A stretch of 64,000 nucleotides of DNA, taken from a bacterium. Lineage in GTDB: Bacteria; UBP15; UBA6099. The position numbers were made by a program, and so were the translations under genes. Numbering within the stretch: position 1 is the stretch's first letter; every line of letters starts with the position of its first letter. Shown here in pieces: positions 8,203 to 18,600 of the stretch. The DNA lies in the NCBI GenBank assembly GCA_029564595.1, contig JAKQPS010000183.1, positions 47,886 through 111,885 of the forward strand. The letters are read 5' to 3'. The notes beneath the pieces are model-generated. The model was given only the letters and a program-made list of their open reading frames with translations, was not told where the DNA came from and did no database searches.

Positions 8203-8215
8203 AGGGAGAAAGGCC

Positions 8216-8626
8216 ATGTTCAGACATTTCTGCAAATCGAAGATTCACAGAGCGAAAGTGACGGGAGCCGATCTCAATTACATCGGCAGCATCACGCTCT
8301 GCACTGACCTGATGAAAGCCGCGGACCTGATGCCTTACGAAAAGGTGCAGGTCGTTGACATAACGAACGGGGCGAGGCTGGAGACATACGTCATCCCATC
8401 CCCCAACGGGGCGTCCGGCGACATCTGCCTGAACGGAGCGGCGGCGCGCCTCATAAGCAAAGACGACCTCGTCATCATCATCTCCTATTGCATGATAGAC
8501 GACAAGGAACTCGCTTCGTTCAAGCCGAAAGTGGTGTTTGTGAACGAAGACAACGCGATAATCGAGCTTCGCGAGGAAGAGCCGGGCTTCACCACGCATC
8601 TTGAGCTTATCAGCAACTCGAAATAA
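8216..8626 (+). CDS. panD: Aspartate 1-decarboxylase proenzyme
   Basis: PanD makes beta-alanine from aspartate with a pyruvoyl cofactor formed by self-cleavage. The 136-residue protein keeps the family's K-IHRAKVTGADLNYIGS segment; the Gly-Ser in YIGS at about 23-26 is the processing site. NGARLETYVI and GASGDICLNGAAARL further on are also conserved. The GGGAG-containing spacer gives a good ribosome binding site. It directly follows panC, supplying panC's second substrate, and shares aspartate as a precursor with the nad genes downstream. Confidence 0.95.
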   Translation: MFRHFCKSKIHRAKVTGADLNYIGSITLCTDLMKAADLMPYEKVQVVDITNGARLETYVIPSPNGASGDICLNGAAARLISKDDLVIIISYCMIDDKELASFKPKVVFVNEDNAIIELREEEPGFTTHLELISNSK

Positions 8627-8700
8627 ACCGTCGCGAAAGAATAAAAGCCCGCGGACGAAAAACCCGCGAGGCAAATCTCACACAGGGTGGGTTTCGACAG

Positions 8701-9609
8701 ATGACTGAAAATCTTGTAGAAAATATTCTAGAGCTTAAAGAGAAACGCAACGCGGTAATTCTGGCTCACAACTACCAGCTTCCGGAGATACAGGACATCG
8801 CCGATCACACCGGAGACAGCTTGGAGCTGGCGCGCAAGGCGACTCAGATCGACTGCGAAGTCATCGTTTTCTGCGGAGTGAGTTTCATGGGCGAGACGGC
8901 CCACATACTCTCTCCCGAAAAAACGGTGCTGCTCCCCGACCCCGCCGCCGGATGCCCGCTCGCGGACATGGTGGACATCCACGAGCTGCGCTCCATGAAA
9001 CAGGAGCATCCCGGAGCGACCACCATCTGCTACGTCAACTCCTCCGCCGAGGTGAAGGCCGAAAGCGACATTTGTTGCACTTCGGCAAACGCCGTGAAGG
9101 TCGTGCAGTCCCTCAACGGAGCCAGCCCGATTATCTTCGTGCCCTGCAAGTTCCTCGGCGGATACGTCTCGCGCATGACGGGCAAAGACCTCGTTCTGGC
9201 GAGAGGGTACTGCCCCACCCACCGAAGGATTCTCAGGGAAACGATAGTCAAGCTGAAAGAGGAGATGCCGGACGCGGTGGTGATGACGCATCCGGAGTGC
9301 GCCTCCGACGTGCTCGAAGTTTCCGACTACGTTTGCAGCACCAGCCAGATGTTCCGCGCTGTCGAGGAATCCGGCGCGCGCAGGTTCATCGTGGGAACGG
9401 AACTTGGAATGCTTCATCCGCTGAGAAAACGATATCCGGACAGGGAGTTTTTCCCGACGTCTGACAAAGCCGTTTGCCCGAACATGAAGCGGACAACTCT
9501 GGAAAAAGTCCTGTGGGCGCTCGAAAAGATGCAATACAAAGTGGAGCTTGACCCCGAAATAAGGGCGCGCGCGCTCAACTCTCTCGAACGGATGCTCGAA
9601 CATGTCTGA
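8701..9609 (+). CDS. nadA: Quinolinate synthase A
   Basis: NadA is a [4Fe-4S] enzyme that condenses iminoaspartate with dihydroxyacetone phosphate to give quinolinate for NAD. The 302-residue protein has the LAHNYQLPEIQDIADHTGDS start, the VIVFCGVSFMGETAHILSP segment, PAAGCPLADM, GYCPTHRRI and a C-terminal VCPNMKRTTLEKV. Conserved cysteines for the cluster are in the GVSF/GC, C-x-tss/CP and VCPNM regions. It starts the nadA-nadX-nadC unit and overlaps nadX by eight bases. A 74-base gap separates it from panD, so one long pan-nad operon is possible. Confidence 0.95.
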   Translation: MTENLVENILELKEKRNAVILAHNYQLPEIQDIADHTGDSLELARKATQIDCEVIVFCGVSFMGETAHILSPEKTVLLPDPAAGCPLADMVDIHELRSMKQEHPGATTICYVNSSAEVKAESDICCTSANAVKVVQSLNGASPIIFVPCKFLGGYVSRMTGKDLVLARGYCPTHRRILRETIVKLKEEMPDAVVMTHPECASDVLEVSDYVCSTSQMFRAVEESGARRFIVGTELGMLHPLRKRYPDREFFPTSDKAVCPNMKRTTLEKVLWALEKMQYKVELDPEIRARALNSLERMLEHV

Positions 9610-10414
9610 ATCCAAACTTCCGCGCGTCGGCATAGTCGGCTGCGGCGCTATCGGCTCTCACGTGGCGCGCGCAATTGACTGCGGCGAAATCAAAGCCGTC
9701 GTGTCGGGACTCTGCGACATGGACTCTGCGGCGGCCGAAAAATTATCTTGCTCTCTTAAAACAGCCCCGGCTTCGACTAGCGTTGAAGACCTTGTCGCTT
9801 CCAGCGAAATAATCATCGAATGCGCGGCCGGTTCCGCGGTGGAGAAACTTGCGGAGCTTTGCGCCGCAAGAGGCGTAACCCTCGTGGTCATGAGCGTCGG
9901 CGGACTGAAACCCGAACATTTCGCGCTATTTGAGAATAGTCCCGCCGTCCTTCACATACCTTCCGGGGCAGTGGCTGGAGTGGATGGCATTCTGGCCTGC
10001 GCGGGCGGGCAGGTTACGTCCATAAGCCTAACGACGCGCAAACCGCCCCAAGGCCTCAAGGGGGCGGCGGCGCTGGACGAAATGGGCGTCTCGCTCGACG
10101 GGCTGACGGAGCCTCTGGTGGTTTTTGAAGGCCCGCCTTCAGAGGCTATCAAAAAATTCCCGAAGAATATCAACGTCTCCACCACCCTAGCTCTTGCCAG
10201 CGGCGCGGGAGATTCAATGACAGTGAGAATCGTGGCGGACCCGGCGATAGACACGAACATTCACGAGGTCAGGCTGGAATCGCCGTATGTCAACTTGTTC
10301 GTCAAACTTGAAAACAGGCCGTCGCCAGACAACCCGAAAACAAGCGCCCTTGCTTTTATGTCGGCTGTGGCGGCTCTTAAAAAACTGACTTCGAAAGTTA
10401 GAATCGGAACATGA
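9602..10414 (+). CDS. nadX: L-aspartate dehydrogenase
   Basis: This 270-residue protein has an N-terminal Rossmann fold (VGIVGCGAIGSHVARAID at about 8-25) and the aspartate-dehydrogenase signatures VVMSVGG, LHIPSGAVAGVDG and SLTTRKPP. The family oxidises aspartate with NAD(P) to iminoaspartate, the substrate of NadA. It replaces the flavoenzyme NadB in organisms that carry nadX, so de novo NAD synthesis here does not need oxygen or fumarate at this step. The start overlaps the end of nadA, and its own stop overlaps the nadC start, giving tight coupling. Confidence 0.9.
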   Translation: MSESKLPRVGIVGCGAIGSHVARAIDCGEIKAVVSGLCDMDSAAAEKLSCSLKTAPASTSVEDLVASSEIIIECAAGSAVEKLAELCAARGVTLVVMSVGGLKPEHFALFENSPAVLHIPSGAVAGVDGILACAGGQVTSISLTTRKPPQGLKGAAALDEMGVSLDGLTEPLVVFEGPPSEAIKKFPKNINVSTTLALASGAGDSMTVRIVADPAIDTNIHEVRLESPYVNLFVKLENRPSPDNPKTSALAFMSAVAALKKLTSKVRIGT

Positions 10415-11262
10415 ACATACCGGCTCTTGAAGACTACATCGACATAGTCGAACGCGCCCTCAAGGAAGACATCGGTCACGGAGACGTTACCACCGACTCG
10501 CTGGAGCTTGGCGACAGGCGCGGAGAAGCGCGCATCGTCGCGAAAGAAGACGGCATAATCGCCGGGTTGTTCGTCGCAGAGACGGTTTTTAGGAAACTCG
10601 ACCCGAAGATATCGTTTGAGAAGCATGTCGAAGAAGGAACGCGCGTAAGGCGCGGGGATTTGCTGGCTGTCGCCAAGGGGCGCGCCTCCGCTCTGTTGTC
10701 TGCTGAAAGAGTGGCTCTCAACTTTCTTCAGCGCATGTCCGGCATAGCCACTTTCACTTTCATAATGACGCGCAAAGTGGAAGGCTCGAAGGCGAAAATA
10801 TACGACACGCGGAAAACCGTGCCGGGCCTCCGCGTCCTTGATAAATACTCTGTGCGGGCGGGAGGCGGACTGAACCACAGGGTCGGCCTCTACGACGCCG
10901 TTCTTCTCAAAGAAAACCATGTCGCCATGGCGGGAGGAGTGCGCGCCGCCGTTGAACGCGCCCGCGCTCATACTCGAGGCGCTCTCAAAATCGAAGTCGA
11001 AACGCGCTCCGTCGACGAAGCGCTCGAAGCGGTCGAGGCGCGCGCCGACATTATCATGCTCGACAACATGTCTCTCGACGACATGGAAAAAGCCGTCGCT
11101 CTTATAGACGGCCGCGCGGTGGTGGAGGTGTCGGGCAACGTAAACACGCTCACCGCTCCGCATATCGCCGGTCTAGGCGTGGACATGATATCGGTGGGAG
11201 CTTTGACTCACTCGCCCGACGCGCTGGACATCAGCATGTTGTTCAATATATCTGACGATTGA
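10411..11262 (+). CDS. nadC: Nicotinate-nucleotide pyrophosphorylase (carboxylating)
   Basis: NadC (quinolinate phosphoribosyltransferase) converts quinolinate and PRPP to nicotinate mononucleotide. The 283-residue protein shows EDIGHGDVTTDSL near residue 20, LNFLQRMSGIAT near 105, the active-site TRKTVPGLRVLDKYSVRAGG at about 130-150 and NHRVGLYDAVLLKENH after it. The start overlaps the nadX stop by ATGA. With nadA and nadX it makes the full route from aspartate to NaMN. Confidence 0.96.
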   Translation: MNIPALEDYIDIVERALKEDIGHGDVTTDSLELGDRRGEARIVAKEDGIIAGLFVAETVFRKLDPKISFEKHVEEGTRVRRGDLLAVAKGRASALLSAERVALNFLQRMSGIATFTFIMTRKVEGSKAKIYDTRKTVPGLRVLDKYSVRAGGGLNHRVGLYDAVLLKENHVAMAGGVRAAVERARAHTRGALKIEVETRSVDEALEAVEARADIIMLDNMSLDDMEKAVALIDGRAVVEVSGNVNTLTAPHIAGLGVDMISVGALTHSPDALDISMLFNISDD

Positions 11263-11298
11263 CTCGCGCGACGCGAAGCCGTATTTAGGAGGGTATGT

Positions 11299-12075
11299 AT
11301 GCTGCTGGCTCTTGATGTGGGAAACACCAACATCGTCATCGGAGTTTTCGACGGCGGCGACCTGAAAACTCATTTCAGGGTTTCCACCGCACAGAACCGC
11401 ACCGCCGACGAGTACGGCCACTCTATCATTTCGCTTCTCGGCTACTCCGGAATAAAACAGAACGACGTCACAGACGTGATTATTTCGACCGTCGTTCCGC
11501 CCATCACTGACACGCTAAGAGAAATGGCTCACAGATACTTCAACTCTGAAGCCATCTTCGTAGGCCCCGGAATTAAAATCGGAATGAACATCAAATACGA
11601 AAATCCTAAGGAAGTCGGGGCGGACAGGATTGTGAACGCGGTGGCGGCGATAGCGCTGTACGGCGCGCCTGTCATCGTCGTGGATTTCGGAACGGCGACT
11701 ACTTTCTGCGCCATCAACGACAAATCAGAATATCTCGGCGGCTGCATCGCGCCGGGAATAGGAATCTCTATAGAAGCGTTGTTCAGGGCTGCGGCGCGGC
11801 TGTCTCGCGTCGAGGTGCGCAAACCCGACAACCTCATTGGCAGAAACACGGTCGAAAGCATGCAGTCCGGCATTTATTACGGATTCGTCGGCCAAGTTGA
11901 CGAAATTTCGCGACGGATTAAAAAAGAGCTGGGCGGCAACCCGAAAGTAATCGCGACCGGAGGCCTCGCCTCTCTCATCGCGGCTGACTCCGCGACAATC
12001 GACGAGGTTCAGCCTCTGCTCACACTTGAAGGCCTTCGGCTTATCCACAAGCGCAACCGCCCAAGCGCAGTGTGA
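11299..12075 (+). CDS. coaX: Type III pantothenate kinase
   Basis: CoaX phosphorylates pantothenate in the first committed step of CoA synthesis. It belongs to the ASKHA fold and needs a monovalent cation. The 258-residue protein has LLALDVGNTNIVIGVFDGG at the N-terminus, GADRIVNAVAAIALYG near 110, VVDFGTATTF near 128 and GGCIAPGIGIS near 148. AGGAGGG precedes the ATG. It follows nadC by 36 bases and closes the cofactor run that begins with panB, using the pantothenate made by panB-panC-panD. Confidence 0.95.
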   Translation: MLLALDVGNTNIVIGVFDGGDLKTHFRVSTAQNRTADEYGHSIISLLGYSGIKQNDVTDVIISTVVPPITDTLREMAHRYFNSEAIFVGPGIKIGMNIKYENPKEVGADRIVNAVAAIALYGAPVIVVDFGTATTFCAINDKSEYLGGCIAPGIGISIEALFRAAARLSRVEVRKPDNLIGRNTVESMQSGIYYGFVGQVDEISRRIKKELGGNPKVIATGGLASLIAADSATIDEVQPLLTLEGLRLIHKRNRPSAV

Positions 12076-12190
12076 CGCATGTCCGCATTTTTTTTGCTAT
12101 GCCGCGCCGGCATATTGCGCTTATCTATCCTCAATTCCTTGTTTTCTACGCTAGTTCTTAATTGGCATATTCCAGATTCTTGCGACATGA

Positions 12191-12228
12191 CAAAAAGAAA
12201 ACGGGCGGGAGACCAGCGCCGCCCGCCC
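12191..12228 (-). terminator. Rho-independent terminator of carB
   Basis: On the minus strand, GGGCGGG pairs with CCCGCCC (plus positions 12203-12209 and 12222-12228) around a 12-base loop, followed by GTTTTCTTTTT. It lies 23 bases after the carB stop. The gap between coaX and carB (12076-12251) holds nothing else I can identify. Confidence 0.8.
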
Positions 12229-12251
12229 AAACATCTGTTATCTATTGATAA

Positions 12252-15200
12252 TCACTTCACATCTTCGTGGTAGGACTGCAACGATCTGACATCTAGGAGG
12301 TCGTTCTTTGCGGCGAGAATGCCTTGAGCGGCGGCCTTGCCTGCGTCGGTCGTGGTGAAATACGGAATCTTGTATTTAATGGCCGTCTTTCTGATGTAGC
12401 TGTCGTCATACATGCCATCTTTGCCGATGGGAGTGTTGATGACGATGTTGATTTCGCCGTTCTGAATAGCGTCTACGATGTTCGGCCTACCCTCATGGAC
12501 TTTCTTAATTTTGTCGCAGGGAACGCCTTTAGAGGCAAGGAAGTCCGCTGTTCCAGATGTGGAAACGATCTTGAACCCGGCGTTTGAGAGGTCTTTTGCT
12601 GCGGGCAGGATGCGTTCTTTGTCGCCGCCTGCGACTGTTATCAGAGCGGCGCCCGCGAGAGGAAGTTTATTTCCTGCCGCCTCCTGAGATTTGAAGAAAG
12701 CGAGGGGGAAGGAGTCGGCAAGGCCGAGGACTTCGCCGGTTGAGCGCATTTCCGGGCCGAGCACGGGGTCGACTTCGGGGAACATATTGAACGGAAAAAC
12801 CGTTTCCTTGACGCCGAAGTGAGGATAAACGCGCGGGGCGGTGTCCATGTTTTTGAGTTTTTCGCCGAGGGCCACTTTTGTGGCGATGCGCGCCATGGAG
12901 ACGCCGGTGACCTTTGAAACGAGAGGAACTGTGCGGGACGCGCGGGGATTGGCTTCTAGGATGTAAACGACGCCGTCCTTTATCGCGTATTGAATGTTCA
13001 TGAGGCCGACAACTTTGAGTTCGATGGCGATGCGGCGGGTGAATTCTTCGAGAACGCCGATGAGTTCGGGTGAGATTCCGATGGGAGGGATGACGCATGC
13101 GCTGTCGCCGCTGTGGATGCCTGCCGCTTCGATGTGCTCCATGATGGACGGCACATAGACCTGCTCGCCATCGGCGATGGCGTCCACTTCGCATTCGAGG
13201 GCGTCTTCGAGGAACTTGTCGATGAGCATGGGGGCTTCTGGCGTAATCTCGATAGCTCCGCAGACGTAGCGTTTTAGCATTTCTTCATCGTAAACGATTT
13301 CCATTCCGCGCCCGCCGAGAACGTAGGACGGCCTGACGACCACAGGGTATCCGATGCGGTTCGCGGCGGCGATTGCTTCTTCCAGATTTACTGCGGTTCC
13401 GGCGTTGGGCATGGGAACGCCGAGTTTTTTCATTACTTCGCCGAAGAGTTCCCTGTTTTCCGCGAGGTCGATGCTTCTTACGGAAGTGCCGAGGATTTTC
13501 GCGCCCGCCTCTTCGAGTTGGGAGGCGATATTGAGAGGAGTCTGGCCGCCGAACTGGACAATTATCCCTTCCGGTTTCTCTTTGTCGTATATGCTCAGCA
13601 CGTCTTCGACAGTGAGCGGCTCGAAATAAAGTTTGTCCGACGTGTCGTAATCGGTAGAGACCGTTTCCGGGTTGCAGTTGACCATGATGGTTTCGTAGCC
13701 CATTTCTCTGAGGGTGAGGGTGGCGTGAACGCAGGTGTAGTCGAACTCGATGCCCTGCCCTATCCTGTTCGGGCCTCCGCCTAGAATCATGATTTTCTTG
13801 TTGCCGGACACCGGGACTTCGTCTGGGGCGTTGTAAGTGGAATAATAGTAAGCCGCGTTCTCCACGCCGCTTACCGGGACAGCGTTCCAAGCCTGCTTGA
13901 GTCCGAGAGCGAGCCTTTTTTCGCGAATGTCCTTCTCTTTGACGCCGAGCAGTTTGGAAATGTATTTGTCGCCGAAGCCGTCCTTTTTGGCTTTGACGAG
14001 CAAATCGTCCGGCGGCAAGTTTCCTTTGTGCTTGAGCAATTCTTCTTCTAGTTCAACAAGCTCCTTCATCTGTTCGATGAAGTAATGTTTGATGTGCGTG
14101 ATTTTGAAAAGCTCATCGACGTCCGCGCCTTTGCGAAGAGCTTCATACATCAGGAACTGGCGCTCTGAAGTCGGTTCAGCGATTGCTTTCTTGATGTCGT
14201 CGAGTGACATCTCGTTGAAGTTTTTGGCGAAGCCGAGACCGTGTCTGCCATTTTCTAGAGAGCGAATGGCCTTGAGGAAGGCTTCCTTGTAGGTTTTGCC
14301 GATGCTCATTACTTCGCCGACGGCGCGCATCTGAGTGCCGAGTTTGTCCACTGAGCCGGGGAATTTCTCGAATGCCCAGCGGGCAAATTTGACCACAACG
14401 TAGTCGCCGGAAGGAGTGTATTTGTCGAGCGTCCCGTCGCGCCAGTAAGGGATGTCTTTGAGAGCGAGGCCGCCCGCGAGTTTAGCTGAAACAAGAGCGA
14501 TGGGAAACCCCGTGGCTTTCGATGCGAGAGCTGACGAGCGGGATGTTCTGGGATTGATTTCGATGACGGTAACGTCGCCGGTCTGCGGGTTGTGGGCGAA
14601 CTGCACATTCGTGCCGCCGATGACGCCTATGCTCTCGACTATGCGGTAGGAGTAATCCTGAAGCCTGTCCTGAAGCTCTTGGGAGATGGTGAGCATGGGG
14701 GCGGTGCAATAGCTGTCGCCTGTGTGAACGCCCATAGCGTCGACGTTCTCAATGAAGCAGACGGTTATCATGTTGTTGTCGGAGTCGCGGACGACTTCGA
14801 GTTCAAGCTCTTCCCAGCCGAGAACGGATTTTTCGATGAGGACTTGGCCGATGCGGCTGAATGACATGCCGCGAGCGGCGATGGAGCGGACTTCGTCGAA
14901 TGTGTAAGCGAAGCCGCCGCCCATGCCGCCCATAGTGTATGCGGGACGGATGACGACGGGAAGCCCGATTTCGCGGGCTATCTCGACAGCCTCATCCACG
15001 CTGGTGGTGGTTCTGCTGGGAGGCAGGCCGATGCCGAGTTTTTCCATCGTGTTTTTGAATTCGGTGCGGTCCTCGCCGCGTTTGATGGCGTCTTCCTTGA
15101 CGCCGATGATCTGGACGCCGTATTTGTCGAGGATGCCGCTCTGGGCGAGTTCGGAGGACAGGTTCAAACCTGTTTGGCCGCCTAGGTTCGGCAGCAGCGC

Positions 15201-15452
15201 GTCCGGGCGTTCCTTGGCGATGATTTTCTCCAGAGTTTCCAGAGTAAGAGGCTCGATATAGGTGATATCTGCCATTCCGGGGTCAGTCATTATCGTCGCC
15301 GGATTCGAGTTGACGAGAACAATCTCGTAACCGAGCTGACGAAGCGCCTTGCACGCCTGCGTGCCTGAGTAGTCGAACTCGCAGGCCTGCCCGATGATTA
15401 TCGGCCCTGAGCCGATTATCAATACTTTATTAATGCCGGGAATCTTTGACAC
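12252..15452 (-). CDS. carB: Carbamoyl-phosphate synthase large subunit
   Basis: CarB makes carbamoyl phosphate from ammonia, bicarbonate and two ATP for arginine and pyrimidine synthesis. The 1066-residue length is normal. The two homologous ATP-grasp halves are visible: the first opens with KVLIIGSGPIIIGQACEFDYSG, the second near residue 550 with KIMILGGGPNRIGQGIEFDY. ILEANPRASRTVPLVSK marks the second active site. An MGS-type allosteric domain forms the last 130 residues. The start is GTG at 15452 with GGAGG eight bases upstream. No carA (glutaminase subunit) or other pyrimidine gene is nearby. Confidence 0.96.
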   Translation of the reverse strand: MSKIPGINKVLIIGSGPIIIGQACEFDYSGTQACKALRQLGYEIVLVNSNPATIMTDPGMADITYIEPLTLETLEKIIAKERPDALLPNLGGQTGLNLSSELAQSGILDKYGVQIIGVKEDAIKRGEDRTEFKNTMEKLGIGLPPSRTTTSVDEAVEIAREIGLPVVIRPAYTMGGMGGGFAYTFDEVRSIAARGMSFSRIGQVLIEKSVLGWEELELEVVRDSDNNMITVCFIENVDAMGVHTGDSYCTAPMLTISQELQDRLQDYSYRIVESIGVIGGTNVQFAHNPQTGDVTVIEINPRTSRSSALASKATGFPIALVSAKLAGGLALKDIPYWRDGTLDKYTPSGDYVVVKFARWAFEKFPGSVDKLGTQMRAVGEVMSIGKTYKEAFLKAIRSLENGRHGLGFAKNFNEMSLDDIKKAIAEPTSERQFLMYEALRKGADVDELFKITHIKHYFIEQMKELVELEEELLKHKGNLPPDDLLVKAKKDGFGDKYISKLLGVKEKDIREKRLALGLKQAWNAVPVSGVENAAYYYSTYNAPDEVPVSGNKKIMILGGGPNRIGQGIEFDYTCVHATLTLREMGYETIMVNCNPETVSTDYDTSDKLYFEPLTVEDVLSIYDKEKPEGIIVQFGGQTPLNIASQLEEAGAKILGTSVRSIDLAENRELFGEVMKKLGVPMPNAGTAVNLEEAIAAANRIGYPVVVRPSYVLGGRGMEIVYDEEMLKRYVCGAIEITPEAPMLIDKFLEDALECEVDAIADGEQVYVPSIMEHIEAAGIHSGDSACVIPPIGISPELIGVLEEFTRRIAIELKVVGLMNIQYAIKDGVVYILEANPRASRTVPLVSKVTGVSMARIATKVALGEKLKNMDTAPRVYPHFGVKETVFPFNMFPEVDPVLGPEMRSTGEVLGLADSFPLAFFKSQEAAGNKLPLAGAALITVAGGDKERILPAAKDLSNAGFKIVSTSGTADFLASKGVPCDKIKKVHEGRPNIVDAIQNGEINIVINTPIGKDGMYDDSYIRKTAIKYKIPYFTTTDAGKAAAQGILAAKNDLLDVRSLQSYHEDVK

Positions 15453-15514
15453 GACGGAACCTCCATAGCGGTGACTTTATCCCGCGACTCTCACATTAAT
15501 AGGCGCGGGTAGTA

Positions 15515-15543
15515 GTTATAATGCGGCCGTTTTTAGAGGCCAA
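15515..15543 (-). promoter_or_regulatory. Candidate carB promoter
   Basis: On the minus strand TTGGCC (plus 15538-15543) and TATAAC (15515-15520) are separated by exactly 17 bases, about 65 bases before the GTG start of carB. The 5' UTR can form a CCCGCG/CGCGGG hairpin at 15480-15508. Sequence resemblance to sigma-70 sites is the only evidence. Confidence 0.45.
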
Positions 15544-15609
15544 GAGAGTGTATCACGCGGAGGGCGGAGTTTTCAATATGTCCGCGCGAATAAAGACGGC
15601 AGGGCCGCT

Positions 15610-18600
15610 TCAGTTGCTCACCGAAAGTTTTACGCCGCAAGCCACGCCGTCTATGTCGAATCTGGCGGCGTCCGCGTCGGCGTCCTGCAACAAGCAATCG
15701 AGAGAGACGGCGAGCGTTTCTTTCATTATGTACTCGGCCAGCGCGGGGTCGCCGAAAATCTCGTTCAGGTCCGGCCCGCAGGAATACGCGATATTGATGC
15801 GGGCGGCGTAATCGAGGTCCATTTCCTTGCGGAGGTTCTGGATTTTGTGAACAAGCTCGCGCGCCCTGCCCGCTCTTATCAATTCCGGAGTCAGCCTCAT
15901 GTCGAGAGCGACGGTCTCCCCGACTAGATAGTCTGGCGAGGGAGTTTTCACCTGTTCGAGGTCGCCCTCGACGAACTCGAATTTGGAGCCGCCGATTTCG
16001 ACATCCAGACGGCCATCGTTGAAGTAGGACGGGCAAGCTCCGGCGTGGTCTTCGAGCGTCTTGAAGTATTCCTCAATGGCTTTTAAGTCTTTTCCGTACT
16101 TCGGCCCGAGTTTTTTGTAGTTGGGTTTCAAGCTGACGCACATGAGGTCGTCAAAACTGTCTATGAAAGCGATGTCGCGGATGTTAAGCTCGTCGGTAAG
16201 CATGTCCTTGAGAGGAGCAATGCCGTCCCTGAGTTTTCCTTCCTTGAGTCGTATAAAAATTCTCTGGAGAGGCTGTCTGACTTTGACCTGTTTCTTGTTG
16301 CGAAGACTGCGGCCTTCGTTGCAAAGATCGCGGACGAACTCCATGGCTTCTTCGAGGCCCGCGTTGATGAGAGAAGAGTCAGGCTCCGGGAAGGCTGCGA
16401 GATGAACACTGTCCTCGGCTTTGTCCCGTTTAGTGTCGCGCGCAAGATTCGAGTAAATCACCTCGGCGGTGAACGGCGCGAACGGGGCGAGGAGTTTAGA
16501 AATTGTGACGAGGATTTCCCTTAGAGTGGAGTAAGCGGCCCATTTATCGTCGTCCTTCTCGCTTTTCCAGAAGCGGGGCCTGCACCTGCGGACGTACCAG
16601 TTGGAGATGTCGTCCACGAGAGCCTCGATGGCGCGCGCGGCGGGTGTCACCTGAAACGCGTCCATGTTTTCTTTTATCAGAGCGACGGCGCTGTTGAGCC
16701 TTGAGAGCGCCCAGCGGTCGGAAGCGTCAAGGGCGTCCGCGCCGACTTCGTGCTCGGCAGGCTCGAATTCGTCTATGTTCGCGTAGATGACGAAGAAGGA
16801 ATAGATGTTCCAGAGAGTGAGGAAGAAATTCTTGTGAGCTTCTTCGAGGGCGCGCTCCGAAAACCTCGTGGGCAGCCACGGATTGTTGTCGCGGTAGAAC
16901 ACCCAGCGGAAAGCGTCCGCCCCGAAACGGTCGAATACTACGTCCATGTCAAGATAGTTGCCGAGGTGTTTGGACATCTTGGAGCCGTCTTCGGCCAGAA
17001 CGTGTCCCAGAACAAGACAGCTTTTGAAGGGGGATTTTTTGAACAGGAACGAACTGATGGCCATGAGGGAATAGAACCAACCGCGAGTCTGGTCTATCGC
17101 CTCGGTTATGAAGTCGGCCGGGAAGAGGCTGTCAAAAACGTCTTTGTTTTCATGCGGGTAATGCCATTGAGCGACAGGCATCGCGCCGGAATCCAGCCAG
17201 CAGTCGATGACTTCGGGCGTGCGGGACATGCGGGCGCCGCACTGCGGGCATTTGCAGTGTATGGCGTCGACGTAAGGGCGGTGAAGGTCCAGCTCGCCGT
17301 CGGGATAGTCAAGCGCGTGAGCCTTGAGGTCTGCGGCGCTGTCCACGCTCAGCACGTGAGACTCGTCCGCCTCGCAAATCCAAAGGTTGAGAGGCGTGCC
17401 CCAGTATCTGTCTCGCGACACCGCCCAGTCGATGTTGTTTTCAAGGAAATCGCCCATCCGCCCCTTGCGTATGTGTTCGGGAATCCAGTTGATGCTGTCG
17501 TTCACTTCGAGCATGGTGTCTTTGTAAGCGGTGGTGCGGATGAACCAAGAGTGGCGCGCGTAATAGACGATGGGCGAATGACAGCGCCAGCAGAAGGGAT
17601 AAGTGTGGACGTACCCCTCGGAGCGGTAGAGTATGCCGCGTTCGCGCAACTCTTCGATGATGCCTGCGTCGGCGTCTTTGACGAACAGTCCGGCCCACGG
17701 CGTCACCTCGGAGGTGAAGCGGCCCTTGGTGTCCACCGGCTGAAGGAAAGGCAGGTCGAACTTGATGCCGACCTGATAGTCGTCCTCGCCGAACGCTGGA
17801 GCGATGTGGACAATCCCCGTGCCGTCCTCTATCGTGACGAAGTCGCCCAGTATGGCGTAGTGAGCTTTTTTTTCAGGGGCGCAGAATGTGTAGAGCGGCT
17901 CGTACTCCGTCCCTTCGAGATCCGCGCCTTTATATCTTTCCGCCACTTCGTAGTTTTCTTCGCCGAAAACCGCGGGGAGCCTGCCCTCGGCGAGTATGAG
18001 ATATTCGTCTTTGTATTTAACCTTCGCGTAGTCCAGCCCCGCGCCCAAAGCGATGGCGACGTTGCTGATAAGCGTCCACGGGGTGGTCGTCCACACAAGG
18101 AAGGAAGTGTCGGGAGAGCCTTTGACCCGCATGCGTACGAACACCGAAGGGTCTTCGACCTCGCGGTATCCCTGAGCTATCTCGTGGCTGGACTGGGCGG
18201 TCTCGCAGCTTGGACACTGGGGAACCACCTTGTGGCCCTTGTACAGCAGGCCTTCGTCCCAGTAGCGTTTCAGTATCCACCAAACCGATTCGATGTAGTT
18301 GTTCTGGCAGGTGACGTATGGGTCGTCCAAATCGACCCAGAAGCCGACGCGCTCCGTCATCTTGCGCCATTCTTTTTCGTATTTGAACACGCTTTCGCGG
18401 CACTTTGCGATGAACTCGGCGACGCCGAACTTTTCGATGTCGGCTTTGCCGTCGATTCCAAGCTCTTTCTCGACGGCGATCTCGACCGGCAGCCCGTGAG
18501 TGTCCCAACCCGCCTTGCGGAGAACGTCGAAGCCGCGCATCGAACGGTAGCGCAGGAATACGTCTTTCATGACGCGGGTGAGAACATGGCCGGGGTGAGG

